A DNA stretch of 64,000 bases. It comes from Podospora pseudocomata. Taxonomy: Eukaryota > Ascomycota > Sordariomycetes > Sordariales > Podosporaceae. A program made the translations under genes and the position numbers. Position 1 is the first letter of the stretch, and each line of letters starts with the position of its first letter. Where the stretch lies: NCBI RefSeq assembly GCF_035222375.1, contig NW_026946365.1, forward strand, positions 1,116,001 through 1,180,000, read 5' to 3'. This document shows positions 35,053-47,087 of this stretch, piece by piece. The notes below the pieces were generated by a model. It worked only from the letters and a program-made list of their open reading frames with translations. It searched no databases and had not been told where the DNA came from.

Positions 35053-35178
35053 GAATATCATGGGCGAATTTTCAAGTTGGATTGTTTACTTGCTTTCATC
35101 GGTATCGCCGTGGCAGAATATCACGGGCAAAATGTTCGGCTAGAATTGTTGGCTCTCTTTCACCGGTCCGAGGCGAGC
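35053..35178 (+). repeat. Diverged 63-bp tandem duplication inside an open frame
   Basis: Two copies start at 35053 and 35116 with the words GAATATCATGGGCGAA and GAATATCACGGGCAAA and match at roughly 70% by eye over about 57 bp. The period of 63 bp equals 21 codons, and the encoded copies EEYHGRIFKLDCLLAF and AEYHGQNVRLELLALF are related. Whether the frame (35020-35358) is a real gene is unknown. Confidence 0.4.
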
Positions 35179-35728
35179 CAGCGACAGGAGCTCGAGGCAA
35201 ACACTTTCTCAATGAACCTTTGCCTATCACCAGGCCTAGATCCAGGGTTGTCTTACCTTGGGCTCTCTAACGGCAAAGACGCGGGATCCACAATAGTAAG
35301 GGGCTCAGGGGGTCACAATACTAAGATGACCACCACCGAACAGCTCTTTTGTCAATAGCTAACAAACCAAAGAAGCCAACTTTTTTCATGAAATCAAACA
35401 TCTGCTGCTCCCATGTTATAATTACGCTTTTCCACGTGCCGAAGCTTCTTTTCTGCCGTGTGCTTGCCGTGATGGTTGTTTGTCTCCCGGGGGACAATGT
35501 TAAGAGCACAATACTAAGACCCGCCGCCTGATTGACTCTCCTCTAATGATTCTCGAGTTGTTTGTCTAAAGTCAATGAAACTCAGGGGAGATCATCTCCA
35601 AGGATCAAAGAAACCAACTTGGTTTAGCTTGTGATCCTGTCTCTTGTGGCGGGTGGCCATGGAGGAAGATGGCCGCTCAACACCACAACTCACCGGTTTG
35701 TATGCCATTCAGCAGCCTCAAAAAAAAG

Positions 35729-35735
35729 TATAAAA
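35729..35735 (+). promoter_or_regulatory. TATA box of pheromone gene
   Basis: TATAAAA preceded by an A7 run lies about 94 bp upstream of the pheromone start codon. The leader between them is pyrimidine/A-rich with CTTCA and CAACAATCAAA just before ATG. Such a clean TATA suggests strong, inducible expression (inference). Confidence 0.5.
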
Positions 35736-35828
35736 CATGTCCTACGCTCCCCCTAAACCCATCTTTTTTTTTCTTCATCCGCATTCACTTCTGAACATCT
35801 TCAGTAAAACAAAAAACCAACAATCAAA

Positions 35829-35903
35829 ATGCCTTCCACCACCGCTCAGACCAAGGTTCCCCAGACCTCCAGCAACTTCAACAGCTACTGCGTTGTCATG
35901 TAA
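35829..35903 (+). CDS. mfa-1: a-factor-like lipopeptide pheromone precursor
   Basis: A 24-codon gene for a mating pheromone precursor of the filamentous ascomycete mfa-1/ppg2 type. It starts MPSTTAQTKVPQT and ends FNSYCVVM followed by TAA. CVVM is a classic CaaX box: farnesylation of the Cys, removal of VVM and carboxymethylation are expected, then export by an ABC transporter and recognition by the PRE-1/Ste3-type receptor. The same layout (MPST start, KVPQT, asparagine-rich NFN before YCVVM) is known from Neurospora mfa-1. The cleaved mature peptide is probably the C-terminal part. The frame is intact. Its neighbours are not mating genes, as is usual for pheromone genes outside the mat locus. 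Confidence 0.93.
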   Translation: MPSTTAQTKVPQTSSNFNSYCVVM

Positions 35904-37019
35904 ATTGACCAACATGGTATGCTAAAGGCGCGCTCCAACACTAGAGGCAGGCAGGAGAGAGGAAGACTTGTTTCTCTCTCTCCCCTGAACCTCCATCTTC
36001 ACTCTTTTCGGCTGTTTTTCGACTTTTTCATCTGCCCCAAACGACAGCAAGTCTTCCTGTGAACGTACGGGAATGGACTTGGATGGATTCGAGCTACTTT
36101 CGACATGGATGAAGCCTCACAGGTTTTCCTCTCTCTTGTCCCCCGAAATCAACGCTACTCTCCTCTCTCAATAACTGGATTCGTTGCTCTTTTGGGTACC
36201 ACCTCAGTGTCGCTGCCTGGAAGGTACGACAACATCAATCCGCTCTCAATTTTACCCCCAAAACCGATTTTTAAAACAATCACAAAAACTTCAACTTTCT
36301 GGATCCACCTTTTTGAACATAAACACAGAAAAAGAACAAATCGGGCTCACTTTTCATGGCCTGCTTCTTCACACCAAACTCCTTGCTTTCTCAGACAATC
36401 AATTCTGTTCGCTTTTTTGACGACTTGTTCCGACTCGAAAAAAAGACAAAAATCACCACTTGGCTTTTTTTGTCCTTTCTTTGGGGAGGACAGTTTCATG
36501 GGCAAGAGAATTTTTGGGAGGGGAACCAAGATGGAAGATTCAGACGTGGATTGGAACCTTTTTGCTTCTTTTTCTTTTTTAACTTATAACTTCTTCTTGC
36601 TGTACCCACTGCAGGACTAGATAGATTCAATCGAGGTTGGTTGATAAAAATTCCTTGATCATGGTGGTGGCTGTGACTATGATATGAGGACCTAAAACCA
36701 TAATCTGACTGATAGGAAAAAACATCAATGGTGTCTCTCCTCGAGGTTGTGAATCACTGCATTGAAGGTTGACTTGCACTGACATAACCCCTCCTCCATC
36801 AACCCCACCGTTCGGTTCAACAGCCGAGACGGCCCCATAACCCCACTGCCTCACCTCGACTCGCCAAGCCGCTAGTCTTATCTTATCTCAATGGTGGGGA
36901 TAATTTTTGCAATTGCCCAATCTTGCCTGGCCATCCCGAGCGAAGCTCTCTGCAACCGCAAACACAACACTATCACGGTTCTCACACCCCCATCACCCTC
37001 GAGAACAGCCGCCGCCACA
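35904..37019. other. 3' region of pheromone gene and upstream of the next gene
   Basis: About 1.1 kb without a supportable gene. The first 700 bp are pyrimidine- and A-rich (CTCTCTCTC at 35972-35980, several T and A runs) and may be a long 3' UTR. The last 200 bp are the promoter and leader of the Lys-rich protein gene. Confidence 0.45.
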
Positions 37020-38085
37020 ATGCCGCACAAACACACCCGTCGCGAGAAGGACGAAAACACGTTAGTTAAATTTTCAATCTTCCCCATTCTTGATGCAAAC
37101 TAACACCCTCACCAGCTTCGACCTCCCCCCAACCCAAATAGCCAAGCCACTCCCACCCACCACCATCTCCAAAAAGAAAGAAAACGAGAAAAACAACAAG
37201 AAAAGAAAACCCCAGCAGCCAAAGAAGGGCGATGATCCAAATCAGCAAAATGACGCCCCCAAACCCAAAAAGAGAAAACGCGGCGACAAGAATGACGATG
37301 CGCCTCGTGCTTTCAAGAGGTTGATGGCTATCAATGAGGGGAGGTTACCGCGCTCGGGGTTGGATAATGGTGATGCGCCAAAGAAGAAGAAGAAGGGAGG
37401 GGACATCAGGAAACCAGTGGAAAAGGCGAAGGAGACGACCGCAGAGGAGAAGAGGGAAGAGCTCAAGATCATGCCGGGAGAGTCCATGGCCGAGTTCAAC
37501 CAGCGTGTTGATGCTGCGCTGCCGATTAGTGGCTTGGTTACCAAGACTAAGCTCAAAGACGGGAAGGATCCGTTGGGGCTCAAGGTGAAGAGGACGTTGA
37601 AGGAGAAGAAGATGCATAATATGTATGCCGAGTGGAGGATGATTGATGCGAAGATCAAGGAGAAGAGGGAGGAGGAACTTGAGGAGCTGGAGGAGAAAGA
37701 GATGGAGAATGAGGCTATGGGGGTTTCTTGGAAGCTGGAGCAGGAAGCTGGGAAGAAGAAGAAGGGGAAGAAGAAGACAAAGTATATTGGGGAGGATAAT
37801 GGGCCCGAGGGGGATCCGTGGGCGGAGATCAAGAAGAAGAGGAATGAGGGGAAGGTTGGGTTGAATGAGGTTGCGCAGGCGCCGCCCGAGTTGACGAAGC
37901 CGAGGATGAATAGCTTGGTGAGGGGGGCGAAGGTGCAGGTTGCAGATATTCCAAAGGCGGCGGGGAGTTTGAGGCAGAGGGAGGAGTTGCAGGGGATTAG
38001 GGAGAATGTGGTGGAGCAGTATCGCAAGCTGATGGAGGGGAGGAGGGCGGCGTTGGCTGCGGAGGGGAAGGAGAGGGATGATTAA
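37020..38085 (+). CDS. Lys-rich nucleolar-type protein, possibly CCDC137-like
   Basis: Predicted 336-residue very basic protein, exons 37020-37060 and 37116-38085, joined in phase 2 by GTTAGT..CAG. It begins MPHKHTRREKDENTFDLPPT and has repeated Lys clusters (KKKENEKNNKKRK, PKKRKRGDK, PKKKKKGG) that would act as nuclear/nucleolar signals. A conserved-looking block, DDAPRAFKRLMAINEGRLPR, follows, then the PGESMAEFNQRVDAALP segment. The C-terminal half is a charged coiled coil (KEKREEELEELEEKEMENE). Similar fungal proteins are uncharacterised; a tie to the CCDC137 family and to ribosome assembly is a guess from composition. The short first exon is supported by the frame and a clear TAAC branch site. 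Confidence 0.82.
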
Positions 38086-38578
38086 GGTAGATGGGTGAAT
38101 AATATGTGTGAAGTGTATGGCTGGTTCTTGTGGTGGTAGCATGTGGTGATTTCGGCTTTGAGTGTAGATATTCAAAGCTGGCCAAGTACACCATGCCAGG
38201 CCTACAGTTTCAGCCGAAATATGATCTTGTGGATACCAATGACCACCAACTCAAGCCACCAAGTGCTCGAGTCAATATACTTTCCTTCATTCATGGAGCT
38301 CAACGGTGGGGCACGAGATCCAAAGAGCTCCCCAAGTGGTAATGAAACGAGGGCCAAAGCTTCCTTGCAATGCCGTCCCCCACCTTGCCTCGGAGCATGC
38401 TTGAACTGCCCCTCTAATCTGCAGCAAAAAAAAAAAATCGCACCCACCCTCCCATCACCAGTCATCTTCATTCCTCTGCAAACCACCAATTCTCGAGACG
38501 TCAAAATTCAAATCACGCTGCGACACAACATCAATTCGATTTTCACCACTCGAGAATGGTGCAGCGCGCCTCGTCATA
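38086..38578. other. Intergenic, promoter of the TFIIIC subunit gene
   Basis: About 0.5 kb between two tandem genes, with an A12 run at 38427-38438. No gene or RNA recognised. Confidence 0.5.
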
Positions 38579-41500
38579 ATGAGCCCAGTTGGTTTCGAGG
38601 TCTTTATTGAAGGCCTCATATCGCAGATCGCCTATTGCGGCTCAGAAGGTACGTGAACATCTCTCCTGAACCACCCTTCCATCATCACCTCCTGGATAAC
38701 AGCACCACGTTCGAGACTCGCGTCGTCGCCAATTTTTGAGAGTCGTCTCCGTCATTGATACCGATGGAACTCACCAATAGGACCCTTTTGCCTATATTTC
38801 GCGTGGCCTGACCGACCGTTCAAGGTTTTGCTGCAGACTTACAAGGCTAACAATTGCCGCAGGCATCACTCTCACACAGCTCTTTGAGTTCATTCGTGAA
38901 TATCACGGCACCCTCGCTCGCGAGAGTGGCAAAACCCACCCAGAAGTACCCATCAAGTCAGAGGGTGATGATGGCGAAGACATTGAGAGCACGCTCACCG
39001 ATGCCGAGTTGGCCTCGGCGCGGTTGGCTTGGGACTGGCTCCGGTCCAGACCGCAGATTTTGATTAACGGCCATCCTAAGAGGTATTGGAATTTCCTCGA
39101 GTTCGACCAAGTCTTGGCTCTACCCAAAGCGGCGCCCACCGGTGGTCCGTCCGAGTCATCGGCAATTGACCCTCAGTTAGAAGCTCCCGCCGCCAAATCC
39201 ACAACTGCGAAAGGCAAGGGAAAGGGCAAGGGCAATGGCAAAGGCAATGCCCAGGTCGAGAAGCCCAAGAAGAGCCTTGCTGTCCGACCTCGGATTGTGC
39301 CGTCAAAAGAAGTTGTTTGGCAGACCTTGACCCATCACGGTATCGACTACAAGAAGGTTCCGCCTCTGGAGTGGGCTTGTTTACAGGGCATTGCCACAGC
39401 AAAGCACCATGGCATTCTTCAGAGCAACCTCCGAAAGCTTGTCGATCAAGATAAACGGTCTCTACCCAAGAGAACAGATTCACTCTTTAGGAAAGGTTAC
39501 ATTGTCAAACGAACCGTCGTAGTTCAAAAGATGAAGACGAGTATGCTCTGGCTGGCTGACTTTGCCCCGAAGACGGTGGATAACGACACGTTTGGTTTGG
39601 ACTTGAACCCCCAGGCTCTCGAGAAGTTGGCGAAGGACACTAAAACTGTCTCCTGGCATTCGAAATGGACGGGAACAAACATTGACGTGGCGGCCCTCGG
39701 CAAAACTATTGTTGGTGTCGTCAAGGCCTTTGGCGTCATGCGTTATGCCGATCTGAGAACCAAGCTTGGAGTGTCTGGCAAGCCATGGCAGATGAAGACT
39801 GTTGCAAAGAGTTGTCAGCGGTTTGCCGATTTAGGAGTTATCAAGTATACAGCTGCTTGCTTTCCCACGACTCGCAAAGTCTTCAAAGACTGTCTCAAGT
39901 TCGTTCGCGATCCCACCGACGAGGAGTGGCAGAGGTTCCTGGCCACTGGCAAGAAGACGTCCCAGTATTCGGATCCTAGCAGACACCGTGAGCCGAAGCC
40001 AAATGCGCTCGCTCTTTACGAAAATTCTGGAGCGCGGATTCAAAACCATTGGACTCCAGAGAAGCCTCTGGCTCAGACAGTCTTCGAGGTGATCAAGAGC
40101 GCAGGCCCAAGAGGAGCCTCAAATCCCCAGGTTAGCGTTGCCACTGTCGGCTACCAACATCGGCGGTACCTGTCAAGCTACTTGACAAAAGTTGCCGAAA
40201 CGCGGCAGCCCGCCCACCTGACCCAGTTTCAGGTCAACAGCGAGATGATTCGGATCGGCAAAACCTCTGCCTACATGTACAGGGCTACTGGCGGGCAGTC
40301 TACCGGTGGGCAACCACTCTTGACGCAGACAGCAGCCACAGACAATCCTGGCTCTGCTTATGGCTTTGGAGAGGTTCGGCCCAAGATGTTTGCCCCCGAC
40401 GAAAAGAATTCACTCAGCGCCCTGTCTCTGATGGCACAACCCCCGCGCCAGGCGAACCGGAAGCAAAGCCACGTTGCTGCACAGTTGAGAAGACAGGAGC
40501 AGGCCCTAGAGGAAGCTAGAATTGCGTCGATGCAGTCTATTGCTGAAGAAACCCCGGCGGCTGATACTGATACCGCTGATGCGGCGCCAAAGGAGGCTGC
40601 TATTGAGGTCGTCGAGGAAGCTGAGGTTGCAGCTCCTCCTCGCCCATCACTGAAGCGGGGAGCAGACGAGATATCTGGAGATGATCGCCCACCGGAGCTG
40701 TCCCCAGGTACCGTCTACAAGGTCCGTATCGGTGAGTCGCACTCGCTCAACCCGCAGCAGAGGAAGCGTGGTGCTCAGAGCGATTCGCTTGTCATTGTAT
40801 TCAAGAGGCAAGGCGATACTCCCTTCGTACCAGCTTCAACCCCACAGAGATGGAGCGAACTTGGAAATAATGGCGCCGCAGACAACATGACGGTTGAATT
40901 AGGGGAGCCGTCACCTTCGACACCTGCTCCGGAAGCTACAGTGGAAGAGGTTGAGAGGGTCACTCCTACTCGCGGCAGAGGGCGTGGTCGTGGTCGTGGT
41001 CGTGGAGGTGGCCGAGGTCGTGGCGGGAAGGGGCAAACCACTGCTGCCAATGGACAGAAGCAGTTCGTCTGCGAAAAGTGCGGAAGTTCGTGGAAGAATT
41101 CGAACGGGTTACAGTATCACCTGACGGCCGGGCAGAATGCCTGCAATACGAATTTCGATCCTTCACACAACTTTAACAAGCGCCGACCCATAGAACCTGT
41201 CTCGACACCCCCAGTTGAGAACTCCAGTACACCAACCACTCGAGGTGTCCGTAAGACTGGGGCCACGGCTACCAAGCTTCGAAGAGGAGCTCTTCGGCCA
41301 TCTATGAGAAAGCGGCCTGCAGACGAAGCCAGGGAAAGCGAGATGGAGTTTAGAGGTGTTGAGGTTGCTGCCATTCCGGCGACTGCTCAGGTTGGGACGG
41401 TTATTCCAGACCCAGACCCGCCGGTTCAGCCTTTTCAAATTCAGAGCGGGTTGCTAACCCAGCGGAACTTTGTCCAGCAGTCCAGAATGCCACTCGGTAA

Positions 41501-44500
41501 CAAAGCTGCGCCTGCCGCACCTTTCACTTTTCAGGGCCAAGTCAGCGCCCCCCCTCAACCTATGGACTTGGACACCCGGCCGATCTCAGCTGCTAAGCCC
41601 GCGACCCAGGCTTTACCAAGTATGCAGCTGACAGCCCAAGCTCCGGCCCAGCATGTCTACAATGGCACAGCTGATGTTGAAATGCCTGACAAGCAGCATG
41701 ATGTTGCGGTTCCGGACGAGCAACAGGACGCTGAGATGTCTGAACAGCTAGACGACCAGCCAGTCGGTGTTTCACAGTATCCAGATGTGCCTGATCCAAA
41801 TGCTCATCAGGCGTTCAACCCGGAGGATCGCGTGCTCACACTGAAGACAGAAGCACATCCAGCCAGCACTGCGCCAGCGCCAGCCCAAGACTCTCAGGGC
41901 ATCAAGCCCTTCGTGCCGAATTACTCGTCCTATGAACAACTCGCAACGAACGCGAAGGTGCGGACTGCTATGGTTTTTGATATCGTGCAGTATCTTTTGG
42001 ACAATAACAATGGCGTGTTTCCTGGTGAGAAAGCTGTTTTTTATGCCGCACTTCGGGTCTATTTGGCAACGTTCCCGGGAACCACTCCACCAAGTCTAAA
42101 GAACTGTCAGACTGCCATTAACTCGCTGCAGGCTCGCAAGTTGATAGACATGCACACTTACTTGTTGAGGAATATGCAGGGCAGGATGGAGACATACAGC
42201 GTACTGGTTCGCCACGGCATGGATCCTTCTGCAGAAGCCGTCAAATTCACCGCGCGAATGATCAAGGAAGCGTTTCCGGGACTGTACATCCCGCCTGCGT
42301 TCTCGCCTACCCCGGAAGAGATGGCTGATTTACAGGAGACTGACCCGAAGTACCCAAAGGGGGAAAGGGACCCACGACCAAATGCAAATGGTCAGAAGTT
42401 TCGGGCCAGGAGGCGGCAGATCACTGAGGTTGAGGTTTTCAATGCCCCGTACTACAATCAGAACATTGCTGGCCAGCCTGTCAAGGATACCTTGCGGCCT
42501 AATCACCTGCGGAGCCACGGGAATGTCGGGCAGAAGAGGCAAGCCCCGGAAGACGGGGCCGGGGCCGGGGCCCAGAGCTCTTCCCCGAAACGGCACAAGT
42601 CGAACGGGGGGCATGCGACTCATCCAGAAAATCAAAGCGACTCACTCGTGGATCCCGAGCTTTTCAAAGCGTCCCCCCCTCAACAACACTACCCGCTTGG
42701 CAACATCAACCACATCGACAGCATTCACAGGCCATCCATCGTTGAAGCCGTCAAGCACTTCCGTCTCTTGCCCACACGGGGCGGCAGCAAGATGCATCAC
42801 AATGCCCGGCCAAGCAAGTCGCCGACGAAGATACCCGAATCCCTCGGCAGGATCAAGAACCCAGGGTTGAACAGTATGCCGACTTGGTTTTTCAAGAAGG
42901 GTTCCTACTTCTACAATCTTAATGCCAATCCCAACCCTGAGCTTGTCTCGCCTACAGTTAGATTCTTGGAGCCCAACGAGAGCCTTGAGGTTGACGATGG
43001 AGAGTTTGAGAGTGATGAAGAGGGGACGTCGTGGACTCCCGAGCTTGAGTCGAATGATGGCGAATCTACGGGCACGGATTGCGACGAAATTACTGTGGTG
43101 TTGGATGAAGAGGTTGAGAAGCCAAAGGAGTTCACGTTTGCCGAGAGCACTACGCTGACACAAGTTACGGATGGGGTGTGGCACGAGCACAGCCAAAAGC
43201 ACTTCAAGAAGCTTGATACCAGCTTCACTGTTGATGGCTATATGCCGACTCGGAAGTGGCAGCTTGAGCAGAACATCCCCAGAAGCATTGAGACTATGGC
43301 GAAGAAGAGCGACTTGGATGCCCATACTGACTGGAAAGACAAAAAGTATGCGCTGTTTTGCACACTTATCGACAAGGTCTCAGACTGGGAATTGTCCAAG
43401 AATGGGTCTACCTTGCTAGAGTCTGGCAGTGTGGCGCCTGATTTCATCATCCTCAACATCACTCCCAAGCATGGAATGAGCCATATGCCGGTCAAGGCCC
43501 GCTTCAACGACCAGAAGCAGTTCACGATGGACACCCTTGATTACCAGGAGCTGGAGTCTGATGACGATCATCAAGAGCTCTTGCCCGGGGCTTTTGCCCA
43601 CAGGAAGAAACGTCTTGGCAGGCCTCCCGGTTCCAAGTCGCAGACCACTCGCACTCGCTCTGGGAAGATCAAACTCAAAGAGATCAAGACCAAGCGCGAG
43701 CATACTGGCTTCCCGCAGTGCCCAGAGGACTTCCTTAGACAGCCGGGTGACAGGGCCGAGGGGCTGGACTGGTCAAGTGAGAATGTGCGTCTCGCTACTT
43801 ACGTTGCCATCGGTACACTCCTGGGTGGTACTTCTCGTTCTGTTGATTGGGGCTTGATTATGAGGATATATCCTGAGCAAACGTAAGTTCTTTGTTTCGT
43901 TCTCGAGAGAGTAAAGAGGGTGCTAACAGTTTCACAGTCTCAGTCAATTGCGGCACTACTGGGGTATGCTTAGGAAAGATCGCGCGTCGAGCATTGTCAT
44001 ATTGACGGCCAAGTTTCACAAGAAGTTCCTCAAGGCTTACGAGGAGGAAGAGTTGCCGCCTCTCGACTTTGACGATGTGCTTGCCTACGACTGGCTTAAG
44101 CTCATCAAGTGGACGACCAGACTGGATTGGGAAGAGAAGACGGCGTTGCCCGCCACAAGCCAGGCCCTGGAGGAGAACTTCACCCTGACTCCCGTTAGGC
44201 ACGAGGACCGTGAATGGCGCGAGGCTTACTATCACCCCCAGCGATCCGTCTTTAACCGTTTCCAGGACGCCACATCCGAGCCGTTAGCTGTTTCACTGGA
44301 CAACCAGCCCAAGCCCAAGCTGTCTCAAGATATGATGGTCGCCATGGCCTGGATTCGCTCGCTCTGCGTGACGCCTGTCCAAGAGAAGCTAGACGAGAAG
44401 TTGGTGCAGAAGCGTAACGGCCTCTATCCACACATGAGAGCTGTCGAGATCACGGAGCTGGTGGAGAGAGCCATCGAGCAGCTTCAGCGCATGCACGTCA

Positions 44501-45318
44501 TCTCCAAGTCTTCCAGGGACTGCAGTAACGGTCGTCAGTGGCGATTCAACACTAGAGTGTTTGAACAGCTTGTCAAGGCGGCCAGCCAGGAGAAGTTTGA
44601 GCAGGCCTATCGGTACAAGAAGAAGCTGGACGAGGCGTTCAGAGCCAAGGGCAAGTCTTCGGTTCGTTTCAAGGCTGACGACAAGGGCATGACGATGGTG
44701 CTTGTCAATATGCAAGCCATGGGCCGGGTTCGCACTGTCATCCTCGACCAGAAGAATGTGCCCATGGGTCATGAGCCCGGGAACTATGAAACGAGAAAGT
44801 ATCCTAAGGAGTACATGCACTTCAAGATGGACATCACTCCCACCGACAAGTATGTTTACGATGACGACGCCGAGCTTGTCGAACTTCGAGAGAAGATTTT
44901 GGCTGCCAAACCGCCTGCTGCGGGGCCGGGAGGGGCGGTTCCGGTCTGGATGACTTGCCACGGCGATCTGAACGTGGACATGTGGATCCAGTACCTGAGC
45001 GTGGTGATGATCACGCTGGCTTCACGTGGCAGCATGAGGCCTGACGAGCTGGTCAAGACAGTTAAGCCGGTAATTATGGAGTTTGAGGCGGAGCTGATCA
45101 TGGATTGGTTGGAGGGCGTGGGCGTGCTCAAGGAGCAGATTGCCGGCATGGCGAGAGGTCTTGGAGAGTGGTGGTGGACTGTGGTGGAGGTTTCCAAGGA
45201 GGGATTGACTGCTCCTGCTGAGAAGGATAAAGGAAAGGGAAAGGAAGTGGAGCAAAGTGCTACCGGTAACAAGCCGAGAAAGTCGTTGCCGAGTGGTAGG
45301 CCCACGGTTACTGCTTGA
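38579..45318 (+). CDS. TFC3: TFIIIC B-block-binding subunit (Tfc3/Sfc3)
   Basis: Largest subunit of TFIIIC, which recognises the B box of tRNA genes and recruits TFIIIB. Exons are 38579-38648, 38863-43882 and 43938-45318 (2156 residues). Exon 1 (MSPVGFEVFIEGLISQIAYC) joins in phase 1 to GITLTQLFEFIREYHGTLAR; the 214-bp first intron is long and could hide another small exon. B-block-type winged-helix segments lie in the first 450 residues (TLTHHGIDYKKVPPLEWACL and later). A central insertion has an RG-rich stretch (RGRGRGRGRGGGRGRGG) next to a Cys2-His-Cys finger, CEKCGSSWKNSNGLQYHLTA plus a later Cys. A second block of helical domains, including ENVRLATYVAIGTLLGG, fills the C-terminal third. 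Size and domain order fit fungal Tfc3. Confidence 0.88.
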
Positions 45319-46104
45319 GGAAGTTTGAGGGATGATGTTTTGTTGGAACTTTTGTGCATCAGGATACTATGTTGCTCTCCCACTCTGTTTGTAGTGCATA
45401 GAAGAGCTGGGCAATATGGGGGAGGGAACAGCCATGAGAGAGGGAAAAGAGTGCTTTTTGTTGGAGGTTGGGCTGGACAGGATTTTCTTCGTCGGCATTC
45501 TTCTTCACTTGTGATACCCCCTGGTACCTCTTAAGGACTGGGACTTTCATTTTGGGCGTTTGTGGAGCATAGGAGATGGGGCATTAGCGGATTGGGGGAG
45601 TGTGTGTTTCTTGTAGTCATATGTGTAGAATAATGGTTGGTTTTCTGTAGCCTGTGTCCTTGTGATGCTTGTGTTGAGGTGAAAGGATGTGCTGGATGTA
45701 AATGTCGACATGTCTCGACTTGCCTTCTTGATACCTATCGACGGCTCTTCTGTCTCCCACCGACCAGGATGGGCTGTTGGTTTGTTGCAAGATGAGTGTG
45801 CTTAAGCTGATATATACCGAGTCTGGGAACCTCGACGGATGCCTTGGGGCGTGCTGACGTCTGTTCACTGTAAAAGCCCAAGTTGAACCAAATTTGGACA
45901 TATCAGCAACCAAATTCCCAGTTCCATGTCCTGTCTGTTCCATATTCCACCGGCCAGATCTCACCGCGATGCTATTGTAATTACAAAATATCTGTATCAA
46001 TTCCAACAACTCCGTTCCCTTTATTATCCCACCCCCCACCCCTACCCCATCAAAGCAGTTAATTCAACGCCAGTTCCCAAAAATGCAGTTCCCCCTCCCC
46101 ATCC
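45319..46104. other. Intergenic between convergent genes
   Basis: About 0.8 kb between the 3' ends of the TFIIIC subunit gene (+) and the E2 gene (-). No gene or RNA recognised. Confidence 0.5.
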
Positions 46105-47087
46105 TCAACCAAGCATTACCCTCGCCACGGCCGCAATCAACAACACAGCCACAGCAATAATCAACCTATCCAACCAAACCGGCACCCCCTCGTCCTGACT
46201 TGTATCCCCTCTCCTCGCCTCAGCCAACAACCGCTGCTGCACCCCCCGCACATCAACCCCCGGATGCGGCGTCGGCACCCGTTCAGCAGGTCTCTCGTTA
46301 TCAACCGTCCCAAGGGGTGCAGGTGCAGCAACAGTCTGAACAAACCCCTCCGCCAACCTCGCCGTTTCTTCCCCATCACTCTCCGTCTCCTTTTCCTTCC
46401 CCTTTTCCCCCATCTCATCCCTCCACCCCATCTTCAACTCCTCGGGCACCTTTTCTCCTTGCTCCACGACCCCCATCTCCCGACACATCTTCACATGCTC
46501 CCCCATCACCTCCTCATTCCTCCTCCCCCCCTGTCCAATACTACAACCCACCCCACAAATCCACCCCCTTGACTCCCCCGCCAACCGTCTCCTCACTTCG
46601 CTTCCCGCTTCCAACCCCCCTAATTGCCCCTTGACATCCGTTTCCATAAACGACCGTAACGCAACCAAGGCTGTCCTAATCCCCCAAGCAGGCTGCCACG
46701 TCTCTTCGTGATGGCCGCTGATGCTGAGGCAGATTTCCCTGTTTACTTCGAATCTGCCGGAGGGGGTCAGGAATCGGAAGCTAGGCGGGCGGAGGGGGTA
46801 GGAAGGCGGGAGGTTGATACGGCCGTGGTAGAGCCCGTTCTCGTAGGGGGAGGAGGGGGGGCCTAACAGGGTGAAGTGCCATTCGAAGAGGTCGGTTTCG
46901 AGGGGGGAGGCGAGGAAGAAGGGGGAGGGGTGGTTGGTTAGTTCTTGGGCTTCTTTTACTGCACACACAACGCAAGGAGGGTCAGTGACGGGAAAGGGAG
47001 AGAGGATTGGGTGGGGGGGAAAGACATACAAATGCGGCGGATGGTGGGGGATTTGGAGTTTATTTTGGGGGTTGCTGGGGTCGGCAT
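46105..47087 (-). CDS. UBC6: Tail-anchored ubiquitin-conjugating enzyme, Ubc6/UBE2J type
   Basis: ER-anchored E2 for ER-associated degradation. The 303-residue model has exon 1 at 47030-47087 (MPTPATPKINSKSPTIRRI) and exon 2 at 46105-46958, phase 1, with a GTATGT..GCAG intron. A longer reading that starts near 47175 runs through the intron and was rejected. The UBC fold spans residues 10-170, with FTLLGPPSSPYENGLYHGRI and the catalytic Cys at about residue 96 in NREICLSISGHHEETWQP, the UBE2J-type context lacking the usual HPN. A charged linker (KGKEKETESDGEE) leads to a single C-terminal TM (LIIAVAVLLIAAVARVMLG), the tail anchor. The WQPAWGIRTAL segment supports UBE2J over other E2s. Confidence 0.92.

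Larger units (their letters stand above)
34820..35828. other. Intergenic with a weakly supported open frame
   Basis: About 1 kb between cyanase and the pheromone gene. It contains tRNA-box-like words (34849-34892) that do not fold, an open frame from 35020 to 35358 with an internal 63-bp duplication, and the pheromone gene promoter at its right end. Confidence 0.45.
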
